Source: Thalassotalea crassostreae
Lineage (GTDB): Bacteria; Pseudomonadota; Gammaproteobacteria; Enterobacterales; Alteromonadaceae
Length of the DNA stretch: 64,000 nucleotides
Direction of reading: 5' to 3'
NCBI RefSeq assembly: GCF_001831495.1
Contig: NZ_CP017689.1
Coordinates: 1,302,001-1,366,000 of the forward strand
In this document: positions 9,530 through 17,815 of the stretch, piece after piece
Layout of the letters: the number at the start of each line of letters is the position of its first letter
How positions within the stretch are numbered: the first letter of the stretch is position 1
The notes under the pieces: model-generated
The model's database searches: none
What the model saw: the letters and a program-made list of their open reading frames with translations, nothing else
Told to the model about the DNA's origin: nothing
Position numbers and translations under genes: made by a program

Positions 9530-10459
9530 CTAGACCAAACTTTTCTCTCGTATATCTTTCAATAAACGATTAAATCTTTTTTGCTCACAAGCGTGGTTTC
9601 TATTTCTCAATTTATTTAACAATAAAGTGGCTGAAATTTTTGTTTGCTGATTGAGATTTATTTCATTCTTAATAAACTCGCCTATTTCTTCATCTGTAAG
9701 CTTTTGACGGTTTTTAGCCATTTTTTTTACTGATATTTTCTTTAAGTGATTATATTTTTCAAGTACCTTATTGTAATCAAAACCAATAGATTCAATATGT
9801 TCCAATAGATATCGGGCCAATCTTATATTTAATGAAACACGAGCACCTTTTAAAGTGCTACTAAAATCTGCACTTGACTCTAAGAAATATGGAATTAGTT
9901 TTTCATTTAAATTTTGCTTACTCGAAACAATAACCAAGTTGCTTTTTGTTAGTTTGTTTTGCGACACGAGATCGCAAAGTTCACTTTCGATTACTTTTAA
10001 ATAATCTGGTGAAGTCGCTATAAAAAACACATCATTCGGATTATTTGTCACTAATGTTTTTAGTGAACTAGTTTTGAATACATTAGAATCCCTTGATTGG
10101 TGTATAGAATTCCACCATTCACTATTGCCTAATCCTGTTCTATCTATGGAATTTTCACTTCCTTTTGAAAATGTTGCATCGTAAGAGCCGATAGGTGATG
10201 AATTGTGAATTAATCCATACCCAGCAGAAAGAACCCATAAATCTATACTTTGGGTCATAATGCTTAAAGCCACTTTCCAGTGGTCACCTGAGTACACTTT
10301 ATTTGCAGGAAGTTTTTGTTCAGCATTGTTTAGTTGCTTGTACCATGAGTCAACAATGGTATCAGTCTCATGCTCGTTAATAAGGTCTTTCAACTGAACT
10401 TTACCTATAATATTACTCTTTTTTAGGTTTGTGCAGTTGGTAATTAGGTGTACATTCAA
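9530..10459 (-). CDS. dpdC: DpdC-like protein, probable preQ0-in-DNA processing enzyme
   Basis: A 309-residue protein lying between queD (2 bases upstream) and dpdA. The N-terminal half has features of the DUF6884/YaaA-like group: MNVHLITNCTNLKK at the start, YSGDHW (56-61), VLSAGYGLI (76-84) and PIGSYDATFS (89-98). The C-terminal 100 residues are basic and helical (KKMAKNRQKLTDEEIGEFIK), possibly DNA binding. In the Dpd system, DpdC is the enzyme that converts dPreQ0 in DNA to the amido form (dADG). The assignment rests on position plus these motifs, so it is good but not certain. If right, the final mark here would be dADG rather than dPreQ0. Confidence 0.72.
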   Translation of the reverse strand: MNVHLITNCTNLKKSNIIGKVQLKDLINEHETDTIVDSWYKQLNNAEQKLPANKVYSGDHWKVALSIMTQSIDLWVLSAGYGLIHNSSPIGSYDATFSKGSENSIDRTGLGNSEWWNSIHQSRDSNVFKTSSLKTLVTNNPNDVFFIATSPDYLKVIESELCDLVSQNKLTKSNLVIVSSKQNLNEKLIPYFLESSADFSSTLKGARVSLNIRLARYLLEHIESIGFDYNKVLEKYNHLKKISVKKMAKNRQKLTDEEIGEFIKNEINLNQQTKISATLLLNKLRNRNHACEQKRFNRLLKDIREKSLV

Positions 10460-10461
10460 AA

Positions 10462-10824
10462 TTATTGGCCTTTATAAATAACGCCACATGTGCACGTTTC
10501 CATTAACTCAACTGCAAATAGTTCCGGTAATTCAGGCTTTAATTTATTCCAAATCCATTTTGATATAACTTCTGCCGTAGGGTTTTCTAATCCTTCAATG
10601 TCGTTTAAATAATGATGATCTAGTTGATTATATATAGGCTTGAAGATAGTTTTTACGTCTGAAAAATCTATAAACCAACCTGAATTTTTATCTACAGTGC
10701 CTTTTAAATGGATTCTAACATTGTATGAGTGGCCGTGGAGTCGCCCGCATTTATGTCCATCAGGCACATTAGGTAATTTATGTGCAGCTTCAAAAGTAAA
10801 TTCTTTATATATTTCGATAGTCAT
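10462..10824 (-). CDS. queD: 6-carboxy-5,6,7,8-tetrahydropterin synthase QueD
   Basis: QueD makes 6-carboxytetrahydropterin from dihydroneopterin triphosphate, the second step to preQ0. The 120-residue length is typical. Zinc ligands H15, H30 and H32 are present ([17 protein letters not shown]), with the catalytic Cys in HKCGRLHGH (C26). The C-terminal [10 protein letters not shown] contains the conserved Glu of the family. It is the first gene of the minus-strand dpd operon and faces the folE operon across a 290-base gap, so both preQ0 arms are probably controlled from one divergent region. Confidence 0.95.
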   Translation of the reverse strand: MTIEIYKEFTFEAAHKLPNVPDGHKCGRLHGHSYNVRIHLKGTVDKNSGWFIDFSDVKTIFKPIYNQLDHHYLNDIEGLENPTAEVISKWIWNKLKPELPELFAVELMETCTCGVIYKGQ

Positions 10825-10988
10825 TTAGCGCCTACATCGTGATTTTATTAGATTTATAATTATAATTATTAGCATTGCATTATACACAAATGTTTCTGTT
10901 CGGCGAGTCGAAAATGGATAAAATTAAGCCTTAATTTAATTGTACTCAAGTGATAGTTTTGCAAGCTCTTGTCTTACAATAAAATGCC

Positions 10989-11044
10989 GAAAAAAGGGCC
11001 TAACAAAAATAATTTTATATTTTTTGTTAATACTGCCCGGTTTC
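10989..11044. promoter_or_regulatory. Extended imperfect inverted repeat in the queD/folE divergent region
   Basis: TAACAAAAAT (11001-11010) faces TTTTTTGTTA (11020-11029). Outside these, GAAAAAAGGGC (10989-10999) faces GCCCGGTTTC (11035-11044). Together they can form a long stem with an asymmetric bulge. It sits about 70 bases before the 65-residue ORF. It could be an operator, a 5' UTR hairpin or a terminator-like attenuator; the sequence does not decide. The rest of the 290-base gap is AT-rich promoter-like DNA without a clear riboswitch. Confidence 0.55.
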
Positions 11045-11114
11045 TGGTTTTAGATTGCATATATAGGATTATTGAGATATAAATCTTAGATAGATTTATT
11101 CCAGGAGAAGACAT

Positions 11115-11312
11115 ATGGATAATGATTCAATCAAAAAGGGATTAGTTAAAATAATCCTCACACTTGAAAATAACCATCATGGCTGTAAGCAGGAAGCTTC
11201 GAATATTGCTAGGGAACTACTCGGTTGCAAAATAGAGCATAATGAAGTTCGGGAAATGATTAATGTAGTCGAAGACGAAGACATTGAATCAGTTATTAAG
11301 AGCTTAGACTAG
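11115..11312 (+). CDS. Small acidic protein of unknown function, dpd cluster
   Basis: A 65-residue ORF with a very good ribosome binding site (CCAGGAGAAG) before the ATG. It lies 15 bases before folE, so it is almost certainly the first gene of that operon. It is helix-rich with an acidic C-terminus (VVEDEDIESVIKSLD) and two cysteines (C24 in HHGCKQEA, C37 in LLGCKIEH). I do not recognise the family. Position suggests a regulator or partner of the dpd machinery. Confidence 0.75.
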   Translation: MDNDSIKKGLVKIILTLENNHHGCKQEASNIARELLGCKIEHNEVREMINVVEDEDIESVIKSLD

Positions 11313-11327
11313 AGAAAAATATAAATA

Positions 11328-11888
11328 ATGAATAATGCGGACCTAGAAAAAAACTACGAAAGTATCCTACGTAATATAGGTGAAGATACTGAAAGGGGAG
11401 GGTTACTTGATACCCCTAAACGTGCAGCTAAAGCCATGAAGTTCCTAACCCAAGGATACGAGCAAGATTTAAATGGTATAGTCAATGGAGCATTATTTGA
11501 ATCAGATGCTGACGAAATGGTATTGGTTAAAGATATTGAGTTATATTCACTATGCGAACACCACTTATTACCTTTTATTGGAAAGTGTCATATCGCTTAT
11601 ATACCTTCAGGAAAAGTTCTTGGGTTATCAAAATTTGCTCGAATAGTTGATATGTTTTCTAGAAGGCTACAAATTCAAGAAAACCTAGCGAGACAAATCG
11701 CACTGTGCGTAGAAGAAGTTACCGGAGCAATTGGTGTCGGTGTTGTTATTGAGGCTAAGCATATGTGTATGATGATGAGAGGTGTTGAAAAACAAAACTC
11801 TTCAATGACTTCATCTGTAATGTTAGGTGTAATGCGTGAATCACCTATCGTCCGACAAGAGATGCTGGCTTTATTGGCAACAAAATAA
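11328..11888 (+). CDS. folE: GTP cyclohydrolase I FolE
   Basis: FolE turns GTP into dihydroneopterin triphosphate, the common precursor of folate and of 7-deazaguanines. The 186-residue chain is a normal type I enzyme. Zinc ligands are C76 and H79 in [10 protein letters not shown] and C147 in [10 protein letters not shown]. The conserved [15 protein letters not shown] block follows at 101-115. Placed beside queD/queC/dpdA, it is likely a dedicated copy feeding preQ0 synthesis for DNA modification, in addition to a chromosomal folate enzyme elsewhere (inferred). A TTCAGTTG/CAACTGAA hairpin at 11902-11926 follows but lacks a T run. Confidence 0.95.
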   Translation: MNNADLEKNYESILRNIGEDTERGGLLDTPKRAAKAMKFLTQGYEQDLNGIVNGALFESDADEMVLVKDIELYSLCEHHLLPFIGKCHIAYIPSGKVLGLSKFARIVDMFSRRLQIQENLARQIALCVEEVTGAIGVGVVIEAKHMCMMMRGVEKQNSSMTSSVMLGVMRESPIVRQEMLALLATK

Positions 11889-11968
11889 TACAAAACTATT
11901 TTTCAGTTGTGTGAATCGCAACTGAATAACTTACCTTCTTCAATTAATTTAACCTATATCAGGCTCTT

Positions 11969-13390
11969 ATGTCAGATTTATACAAACAGCTTTTCGCTTC
12001 AGATTCTGAGTTTTTCAACAAATGTTATTACTGTTCAGATGATTCAAATTATCATGATTTTATCCCTCCAGAAAAATATTCTAATCGGTTTATAAGAAAT
12101 AAAAGTGCAGACTATATAAAAGTACCAATTTGTTCTGAATGCAAAACCTACTTAAAAGGGAATAGATCACCTTATTTTAGTGAGCATGTTGAAATTGTAA
12201 AAAAAGGCATAAAGAAAAAATATTCTAAAGCTCTTTCAATATACGAGTTGTGGGGTGAAAAAGAGGTTGATGATTTAGATGAACCTTTGTCGAAGAGTAT
12301 CCTCGCTGGAATTAAATTAGGAAAAGAAGCTTATGAAAGATATAAATTTAAAGGGTTTCAATACGAAATAGATGGAAATATTGTCAGGCCTGAACCCGAG
12401 GAAAGTATTAAACTTTCTATATTTGGGGAAATTTTTGATAGTTATAAAGACGCACTTGATTATGCAAGTGATACCTATCAAATATCGAAAGCACTCTTAA
12501 GAGATTTATTGAAAGAGTATAATGACGATTTTGAGTTGGCTATTAGAAAATATCAATCGGATATGGTTGGAATTCTGGAAGAATTTAAACTTAAAAAATT
12601 ATGTAAAGAGTTTGGTGAAGAGCATGATTTATCTTTTGAACTAGTTTATAAAAAATTAACTCTTGAAAGAAAATACGGAAAATCGAAATCTATACCTCAA
12701 TTATTATCAATAGTATTAGAAAAAATTCACGCTGAATATAGAGATTTTATTTTCTTCATCATACGAAAGGGTCTAAATACTGCTAAAAAATACGTGTTGG
12801 AGTATAAAAAGAACCGTGATGAATTTAGATTAGATGACTTCCCGAAAAAGCCAAGTGAAGTATATAAACGCTCGTGGAAAGAAATTAACGCCGATTATTT
12901 TTATTATAAAGAACTCAATGCAGACAATGATTATATTCTTGATTCTATTAACTATATTTCTTATGAGATGATAAAGAATAAAAAAAAGATAGCTAAAGGA
13001 GATTTAGAGTTGTTTTTGGAGTCCAACGATGTAACTACAACTAGCGAGTATAAGACATTTTTAGAAGAAATCTCCGAATATGATGCCGCTGTTTGTTTTC
13101 CAACAACAGCCAATGAGTTTCTAATTGTTGATGTTGCTATACCTAAACCTAAACCTAAACCTAAGCCTAAATCAAACCCACGGCCTGCTTTTATACCATC
13201 TAATAATCCTAGTTATAATAAATTTTTGAAGTTTATAAAATCTAACTATATAGATAGTCCTGGGTTTTACAAAATCTATTATCAAATGAACATCGAAAAG
13301 GCTAAAGAAAATGGGTTGCCCGAGTTTCCTGAAATTGAATTTAAAAAAACTTGGAAACAAATTAATTTAGATTCAACTCGTATGATTTAA
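11969..13390 (+). CDS. Zinc-finger protein with repeated W-K-x-I-N units, unknown function
   Basis: A 473-residue protein 80 bases after folE. The N-terminus has two CxxC pairs (C19/C22 in CYYC, C55/C58 in CSEC), a treble-clef or HNH-like zinc site without visible catalytic HH. The middle is charged and helical. Two C-terminal units resemble each other: PSEVYKRSWKEIN (about 295-307) and PEIEFKKTWKQIN (about 455-467). They resemble the small repeat seen in some phage-integrase-associated proteins. A Pro-Lys linker (PKPKPKPKPK, about 392-401) separates them. I do not recognise the family. The start at 11969 has an AGG at a suitable distance. It may be part of the dpd module or an independent DNA-binding accessory gene. 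Confidence 0.7.
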   Translation: MSDLYKQLFASDSEFFNKCYYCSDDSNYHDFIPPEKYSNRFIRNKSADYIKVPICSECKTYLKGNRSPYFSEHVEIVKKGIKKKYSKALSIYELWGEKEVDDLDEPLSKSILAGIKLGKEAYERYKFKGFQYEIDGNIVRPEPEESIKLSIFGEIFDSYKDALDYASDTYQISKALLRDLLKEYNDDFELAIRKYQSDMVGILEEFKLKKLCKEFGEEHDLSFELVYKKLTLERKYGKSKSIPQLLSIVLEKIHAEYRDFIFFIIRKGLNTAKKYVLEYKKNRDEFRLDDFPKKPSEVYKRSWKEINADYFYYKELNADNDYILDSINYISYEMIKNKKKIAKGDLELFLESNDVTTTSEYKTFLEEISEYDAAVCFPTTANEFLIVDVAIPKPKPKPKPKSNPRPAFIPSNNPSYNKFLKFIKSNYIDSPGFYKIYYQMNIEKAKENGLPEFPEIEFKKTWKQINLDSTRMI

Positions 13391-13500
13391 TCTAGTCACT
13401 TTATTGAGTCATATTAGATATGTTTTTTGGTTAAGTATATATACTTCATATTAATGATAACAATTAATAGTTCTAGTAATTTAGTTAAATAGATTTGGTT

Positions 13501-13537
13501 AAAAACTCAATCAAAACATATCTTTGATTGAGTTTTT
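13501..13537. terminator. Bidirectional intrinsic terminator
   Basis: A perfect 15-bp stem (AAAAACTCAATCAAA with its complement) encloses a 7-base loop. A-rich and T-rich flanks on the two sides make it work in both directions. It lies between the converging 473-residue gene and the amidohydrolase-like gene. Confidence 0.9.
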
Positions 13538-13543
13538 TATTAT

Positions 13544-14812
13544 TTAAACAAACTTAATATCAACACTAATTCCTTCATTAGCAAAAGCTTCTTTTAACCA
13601 ATTACCTGCACTTTCATCTTTTATGTATGTATATTTTCTAGAGCCAGTAGCAGTAGATTGAGATAGTTCAACGCCATTTATTTCGGCATTGCCATCTTTA
13701 TCTGTTGTTACAGTTTCCAATTCTCTAATTAATTGAAAAGCGCCTACAGTTGGGCTAGTGGGCGATATATTATCTGTATAGTATGCTATTTCATCATAAT
13801 ATTTATTTATAATGTCACCACTAATCATTTCATCTAAATAGCTAGAATCAATTCCATGCTGTTCTAAGTAACAATATTCATCGATCTTGTAATCTAAATC
13901 TTCATTCAAAACTTCAGTTAAGAATTCTGTCCAGGTTAAATTGCCGAAGGTGTCGCTATCATCTATCACTGTGCTATCTAAAGTCACTTGGTTTGCGAAA
14001 TCAGTATGTACATATAATGTATGTTGGGGCATGTTTTTACCTGTAAAATTGTTTTTAATTGCTGTGTTAAATATCACCTTTTGGATAATGCGTTTAACTT
14101 TGTTAAAGCTCTTGAGTTTGGTGATGTTTTTTTCGTTCATATAAATTGCTCGATTCACTTCAATCATGATCGAGCAAACATTGGGATTTTTTTGATAAAA
14201 ATCAATCGGTGTAATAGTGCCTTTAAATGGTTTATTAATTGCTACTGATAAACCTTCATTGATAAAACCACGTTTAAGCTCTTCAGTAACATTTTTAGGT
14301 GTATGAAAAGCGTCGGTGCCAATGCATATATCGGTTCTTGGATAACATCGTTCTTGTTCATACGGTAGCGGTTTTGAGGGAAAACTATGGCAATCGATAA
14401 TAAGTACTCGGATACTCTCACTAAGGTTTTCGTTAACGAGGTCAAAAAGTCTTTTATGATGCGGGAAATAGTATTTACCCAATAATTCGCTTCTATATTC
14501 ATCTTTAATAAACTTGTCATCTTTTAGAGGCGCACCTGTCGCCGTTCTGCTGTATAAGACTCCCATTCCAACTTTTGACATAGGTTCATCGTCATCGTTA
14601 TAAAACCTCTCAGGGTCTACTAGCAGGCGACTGATAGGGAATACAAGTTCTTTACCTAGGCTTTGACTAGCATCATGAAAAAGATCGTGAGTAAACCAAT
14701 CAGTCATATTATTAAGCTCTGACTTTAATTCCGAGTCATCTATAGCAAACTGATATTGATATTCTTCAGGTATTAATGTTGATGAATGAGGGATATGAAA
14801 AATTAAACTCAT
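13544..14812 (-). CDS. N-formylglutamate amidohydrolase-like protein with extra C-terminal domain
   Basis: The first roughly 245 residues are an N-formylglutamate amidohydrolase (FGase) domain: FHIPHSS at the start, VDPERFYNDDDEP, GMGVLYSRTATGAP, LIIDCHSFPSKP with the conserved metal-binding DCHSF, then DICIGTD. Classical FGases are about 260-280 residues; here about 175 residues follow with no known motif, rich in acidic residues and Tyr. FGase-fold enzymes are zinc amidases that cleave formyl-Glu or peptide-like bonds. The gene is the second of a two-gene unit with the CxxC protein (3 bases apart). Histidine degradation genes are absent nearby, so ordinary histidine catabolism is unlikely. 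The real substrate is unknown. Confidence 0.75.
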   Translation of the reverse strand: MSLIFHIPHSSTLIPEEYQYQFAIDDSELKSELNNMTDWFTHDLFHDASQSLGKELVFPISRLLVDPERFYNDDDEPMSKVGMGVLYSRTATGAPLKDDKFIKDEYRSELLGKYYFPHHKRLFDLVNENLSESIRVLIIDCHSFPSKPLPYEQERCYPRTDICIGTDAFHTPKNVTEELKRGFINEGLSVAINKPFKGTITPIDFYQKNPNVCSIMIEVNRAIYMNEKNITKLKSFNKVKRIIQKVIFNTAIKNNFTGKNMPQHTLYVHTDFANQVTLDSTVIDDSDTFGNLTWTEFLTEVLNEDLDYKIDEYCYLEQHGIDSSYLDEMISGDIINKYYDEIAYYTDNISPTSPTVGAFQLIRELETVTTDKDGNAEINGVELSQSTATGSRKYTYIKDESAGNWLKEAFANEGISVDIKFV

Positions 14813-14815
14813 GAG

Positions 14816-15529
14816 TTATCCCATTAAATGTCGGACTTTAGGTTTATTGATCTTGATGAATTTTCCATCCCAATTAGCGGTCGCTGTTTTTAATCTGTAT
14901 TCATTATGATGTGTAGATTCAACAATGTTTTCGATAACATCAGGAATATACACTTTAGAGTTTGGAAGTGTTCCTTTTGGTATTATGTATGCTGCAAACG
15001 GTGAACCTAAATAACCTTGAGCTTCTTGGGTCCATTGTTCATTAGGCTCTCGTTCATATTGGCCAGAATATTTAATCAAACCATCGGCGGTGTCTATATA
15101 CCATCTAATGTTCGTGTGTATAGCATCATCAAAGTTTGATGTTTTAATTTCTACAACATAGCCTTGCTTGATGAATTCGTTAATTGAGCTTCGACCCCTA
15201 GCAGTGATTACTACAGGTAAATGCTTATTTTCATCTGGGACTTTGCACCTTGAAAACGTCTCTTTAGGTTTATCACCAATAATTTCAATAGAGTTATTAA
15301 TTGTTAAGTGAGCACAAAGGTCTGGATTAACAGTAACGAGAGCAATTATTTGCTGTTCTTTAAAGCCATTTATATCCATTACGTTTTTAGAGCATGAGGC
15401 GCAATATTTAATGCGTTGATTTGTTGTTGTCGATAAGTTCGACCATTCTTTTTCTAAAGGGCACGAAAAAGTTTTAATCGCTTTATCGTTAGAAGTGTAA
15501 AGCGTATTTTGAAGTATGTTAAATTTCAT
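14816..15529 (-). CDS. CxxC zinc-ribbon-like protein of unknown function
   Basis: A 237-residue protein, first gene of the unit with the FGase-like enzyme. C23-P followed by KYCASCSKNVMDI (C43, C46) and a later C72 form a likely metal site. The motif KxCxxCxKxVxD is found in small proteins in which the cysteines hold zinc. The rest (about 80-237) has beta-rich stretches and no catalytic motif I can name. There is no signal peptide. The tight pairing suggests it senses or presents a substrate to the amidohydrolase-like protein, or forms a toxin/immunity or defence pair with it; this is only inferred from context. Confidence 0.65.
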   Translation of the reverse strand: MKFNILQNTLYTSNDKAIKTFSCPLEKEWSNLSTTTNQRIKYCASCSKNVMDINGFKEQQIIALVTVNPDLCAHLTINNSIEIIGDKPKETFSRCKVPDENKHLPVVITARGRSSINEFIKQGYVVEIKTSNFDDAIHTNIRWYIDTADGLIKYSGQYEREPNEQWTQEAQGYLGSPFAAYIIPKGTLPNSKVYIPDVIENIVESTHHNEYRLKTATANWDGKFIKINKPKVRHLMG

Positions 15530-15563
15530 TGTTCTTCCAGTTAGTTATTAAATTTAAACATGG

Positions 15564-15670
15564 AAGAGAAGTAGTTTGAATTCCCTATAAGGGCTCATCC
15601 TGCTGAGGCAGATACCACCTTATTTTGTTTGAGAAACAAAACAGGTTGGCGAGAGTTAAACTCTTCTCTT
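15564..15670. other. Multi-hairpin intergenic element, possible structured RNA
   Basis: A closing stem AAGAGAAG (15564-15571) / CTTCTCTT (15663-15670), extended by GTTT/AAAC, encloses three hairpins. These are CCCT-ATA-AGGG (15583-15593), CTCA/TGAG (15594-15607), and a long one, CCACCT...TTTTGTTT-GAG-AAACAAAA...AGGTTGG (15615-15649). It lies between two divergent genes, 35 bases before the start of the minus-strand CxxC gene. It could be that gene's 5' UTR, a small RNA, or a mobile-element end. I know no matching family. The 290-base gap holds nothing else clear. Confidence 0.5.
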
Positions 15671-15819
15671 GATGTTATGGGCAATAATATTTGTTTTGAA
15701 AGGAAAGCACAATAAACTAATTAAAATAATGTAATTACCATTTCATTACATTTATAGTATTTTTTAAAGCATATAATATACTTAAAACCAACATCTAAAA
15801 TTTCAAAAGAATCAGACTT

Positions 15820-17592
15820 ATGTGGAAAGAAATATCAAAATTTTCAAAAAAGACTTCTGACAAGTTAAGCGAAAGTTTAAAAGGGATTGACAATAAACTA
15901 GGTGTTTCCGATAAATTTTCGAAAAGTATAGATTCAATATCTGAAAGAGTAGAAAAAGCTGACCGTGATTTAGGTATCTCTACGAATACAAAAAAAGCTC
16001 TTGAAGAAGTAAAGGCTAAACTAAGCAATGTTGGCGCTAGTTATGATGAGTCAGAGTTGAAAATGAAGCTAAATCAATTGTCTGATTCAATTAACGATTC
16101 TGTTTTTATTCCTGCAAAAAAACAAATTGAGAAGTACGAGATATCTGACAAAATTGGTGTTACCAAAGACCAAGTTGTGCTCGGGTATGGTTGGTGCAGA
16201 GGAAAGTTTAAAGTATATAAAGCGCCAAAAGATGCAAGAGATTTATTAACAAAGGCCAGAGAAGAGCTTCTATATATAAACTCATGCATATTACAAATAA
16301 GTATGAAAGAGTCTGAGAAATTTGCGTCTAATTTCGGTAAAGCTGTTACAGCTAAAGTAGCGGGCATAGCAAGTGTCGGTGGTTTGTTCGCTTTGGTTAG
16401 TACATTTGGTAGTGCAAGTACGGGAACTGCAATAGCTGGTCTATCTGGAGCAGCTGCAAATAGTGCTACGTTAGCTTGGATAGGTTCTCTAGTTGGTGGT
16501 GGTATGGTCGCAGGTTCTGTTCTAACCGGTGGTATTGGTTTAGTTATAGGTGCTGCTGCTTATTCAGCTTTGAGCAGTACCCCACGAAATATAGAATCTT
16601 TATCTGAAGAAGAACGCAAAATAATTGAAAGTTCATCGCTATTTATCGCTGCAATCGATGAAGTGTTAGTAAAAGAAAGTGTTCAGTTAAGTCTCACCGA
16701 AGCAAAAGCATTGCTTAACGACATAATACTTCCGTTGAATGAGCAGCTTACAAGCCAGAAAGATATAATTATGGAACAGTTAGATGAAACTAATAAATTA
16801 CTGTTTCAAGAGCATGCATTAACAGATTTTCAAGGGAATGTAATTGGGGGATTTGAATCTTATATAGAGAACACCCCATTAAAAATTAATCCTATATTTG
16901 TTATTTCAGGTGTGATCTTAGGTCTATTAAGTGGCAGTGAAATTGAGAATACATCTGAAAATATGATTGCTATTGAAGCACTTAAACGTATGAAAAATGA
17001 ATGGAGTGAATATACGAACTTAGAATTGGGCGAAGCTTTATCTGATTTTTCATCAGAAAGCCTAAAAGGCGTTGCTAATAATGCTAAAGGAATTTATCAC
17101 GAGTTACTTTTTATCGAAGAATTTAACCGACAGAATGTTGACCAACAAGCGAGAGTTTTTGATAAAACCAATGAACCTGGCGCAGATATTCAAATCTATT
17201 CGGTAGATACTGGTGAAACAGTGCAAGAAGCTCAATTAAAAGCTCTGCAGGATAGCAGCGGCATCTCACATCATTTTGATAAATATCCTGATGTGGATGT
17301 TATTGCTACTAGTGAGGTATCTTCAGCATTTGAAGGTGTTCAAAACTCTGGGTTTTCTAATGAAGAATTAACAGCAGATATGAATTCGGTAATATCAAAG
17401 CTTTCTGCAGATAGTAGCCTAGATGCTACAACTGACATTGCTGCAATCACATTATTAATTTCTGCGGGTAAAGACGCTATAGATGTTTTAAATGGCAATA
17501 AAGGCGTAAGCGAGGCAGGTAAAGAGACAATTTTGAATGTTTCAGTCGCTGCAAGCAGTACTTTATTTGCTAGCTATTTATTTTCAACATAA
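15820..17592 (+). CDS. Coiled-coil membrane protein with nuclease-like C-terminal domain
   Basis: A 590-residue protein in three parts. Residues 1-165 are charged helices with repeated Lys/Ser/Asp, likely coiled coil. Residues about 176-250 are a Gly/Ala-rich hydrophobic stretch (VGGLFALVSTFG, LVGGGMVAGSVLTGG) that could form a membrane hairpin or glycine-zipper pore; 357-372 is a further hydrophobic segment. Residues about 420-480 resemble a PD-(D/E)XK-type nuclease of the Mrr kind: helix GIYHELLFIEEF, then PGADIQIYS (D456), then EAQLKAL with Q472-x-K474. The protein ends in another hydrophobic segment (STLFASYLF). I know no described family with this order. The sum suggests a membrane-linked DNA-cutting effector, as in defence or toxin systems. 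The ATG lacks a strong ribosome binding site. Confidence 0.65.
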   Translation: MWKEISKFSKKTSDKLSESLKGIDNKLGVSDKFSKSIDSISERVEKADRDLGISTNTKKALEEVKAKLSNVGASYDESELKMKLNQLSDSINDSVFIPAKKQIEKYEISDKIGVTKDQVVLGYGWCRGKFKVYKAPKDARDLLTKAREELLYINSCILQISMKESEKFASNFGKAVTAKVAGIASVGGLFALVSTFGSASTGTAIAGLSGAAANSATLAWIGSLVGGGMVAGSVLTGGIGLVIGAAAYSALSSTPRNIESLSEEERKIIESSSLFIAAIDEVLVKESVQLSLTEAKALLNDIILPLNEQLTSQKDIIMEQLDETNKLLFQEHALTDFQGNVIGGFESYIENTPLKINPIFVISGVILGLLSGSEIENTSENMIAIEALKRMKNEWSEYTNLELGEALSDFSSESLKGVANNAKGIYHELLFIEEFNRQNVDQQARVFDKTNEPGADIQIYSVDTGETVQEAQLKALQDSSGISHHFDKYPDVDVIATSEVSSAFEGVQNSGFSNEELTADMNSVISKLSADSSLDATTDIAAITLLISAGKDAIDVLNGNKGVSEAGKETILNVSVAASSTLFASYLFST

Positions 17593-17597
17593 GTCGA

Positions 17598-17777
17598 TTT
17601 ACTGCAACCAGGTGGAACTATGAGTATGGTCACTGCTTACTTTTGAATAGCTATTTGTTTGACGACTCTGAAAGCTTAGCTAAGGCGCGACTTTTTAATC
17701 TAGAGGCAAAATGGCTAGTGGTTATGGAACTGGTGTTTACGATATGTTCCTTTTTGCAACTAATTATTTTAGTTTAA
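17598..17777 (+). other. Possible gene remnant without a start codon
   Basis: An open frame runs to a TAA at 17777 and reads RWNYEYGHCLLLNSYLFDD, then LAKARLFNLEAKWLVVMEL. It has no plausible start. The composition looks protein-like rather than random, so it may be the tail of a decayed gene in this accessory block. Evidence is weak. The gap from 17593 to 17815 otherwise shows nothing. Confidence 0.2.
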
Positions 17778-17815
17778 TAACTTAATTTTATATCTTCATT
17801 CTATTGTCTATATTA

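Noticed and set aside
10825..11114. preQ1 riboswitch before the dpd operons
   Set aside because: The gap has an inverted repeat but not the short preQ1 aptamer consensus, so no riboswitch is called.
15564..15670. Retron ncRNA or integron attC site
   Set aside because: No reverse transcriptase or integrase is nearby and the typical attC core sites are not seen; left as an unexplained structure.
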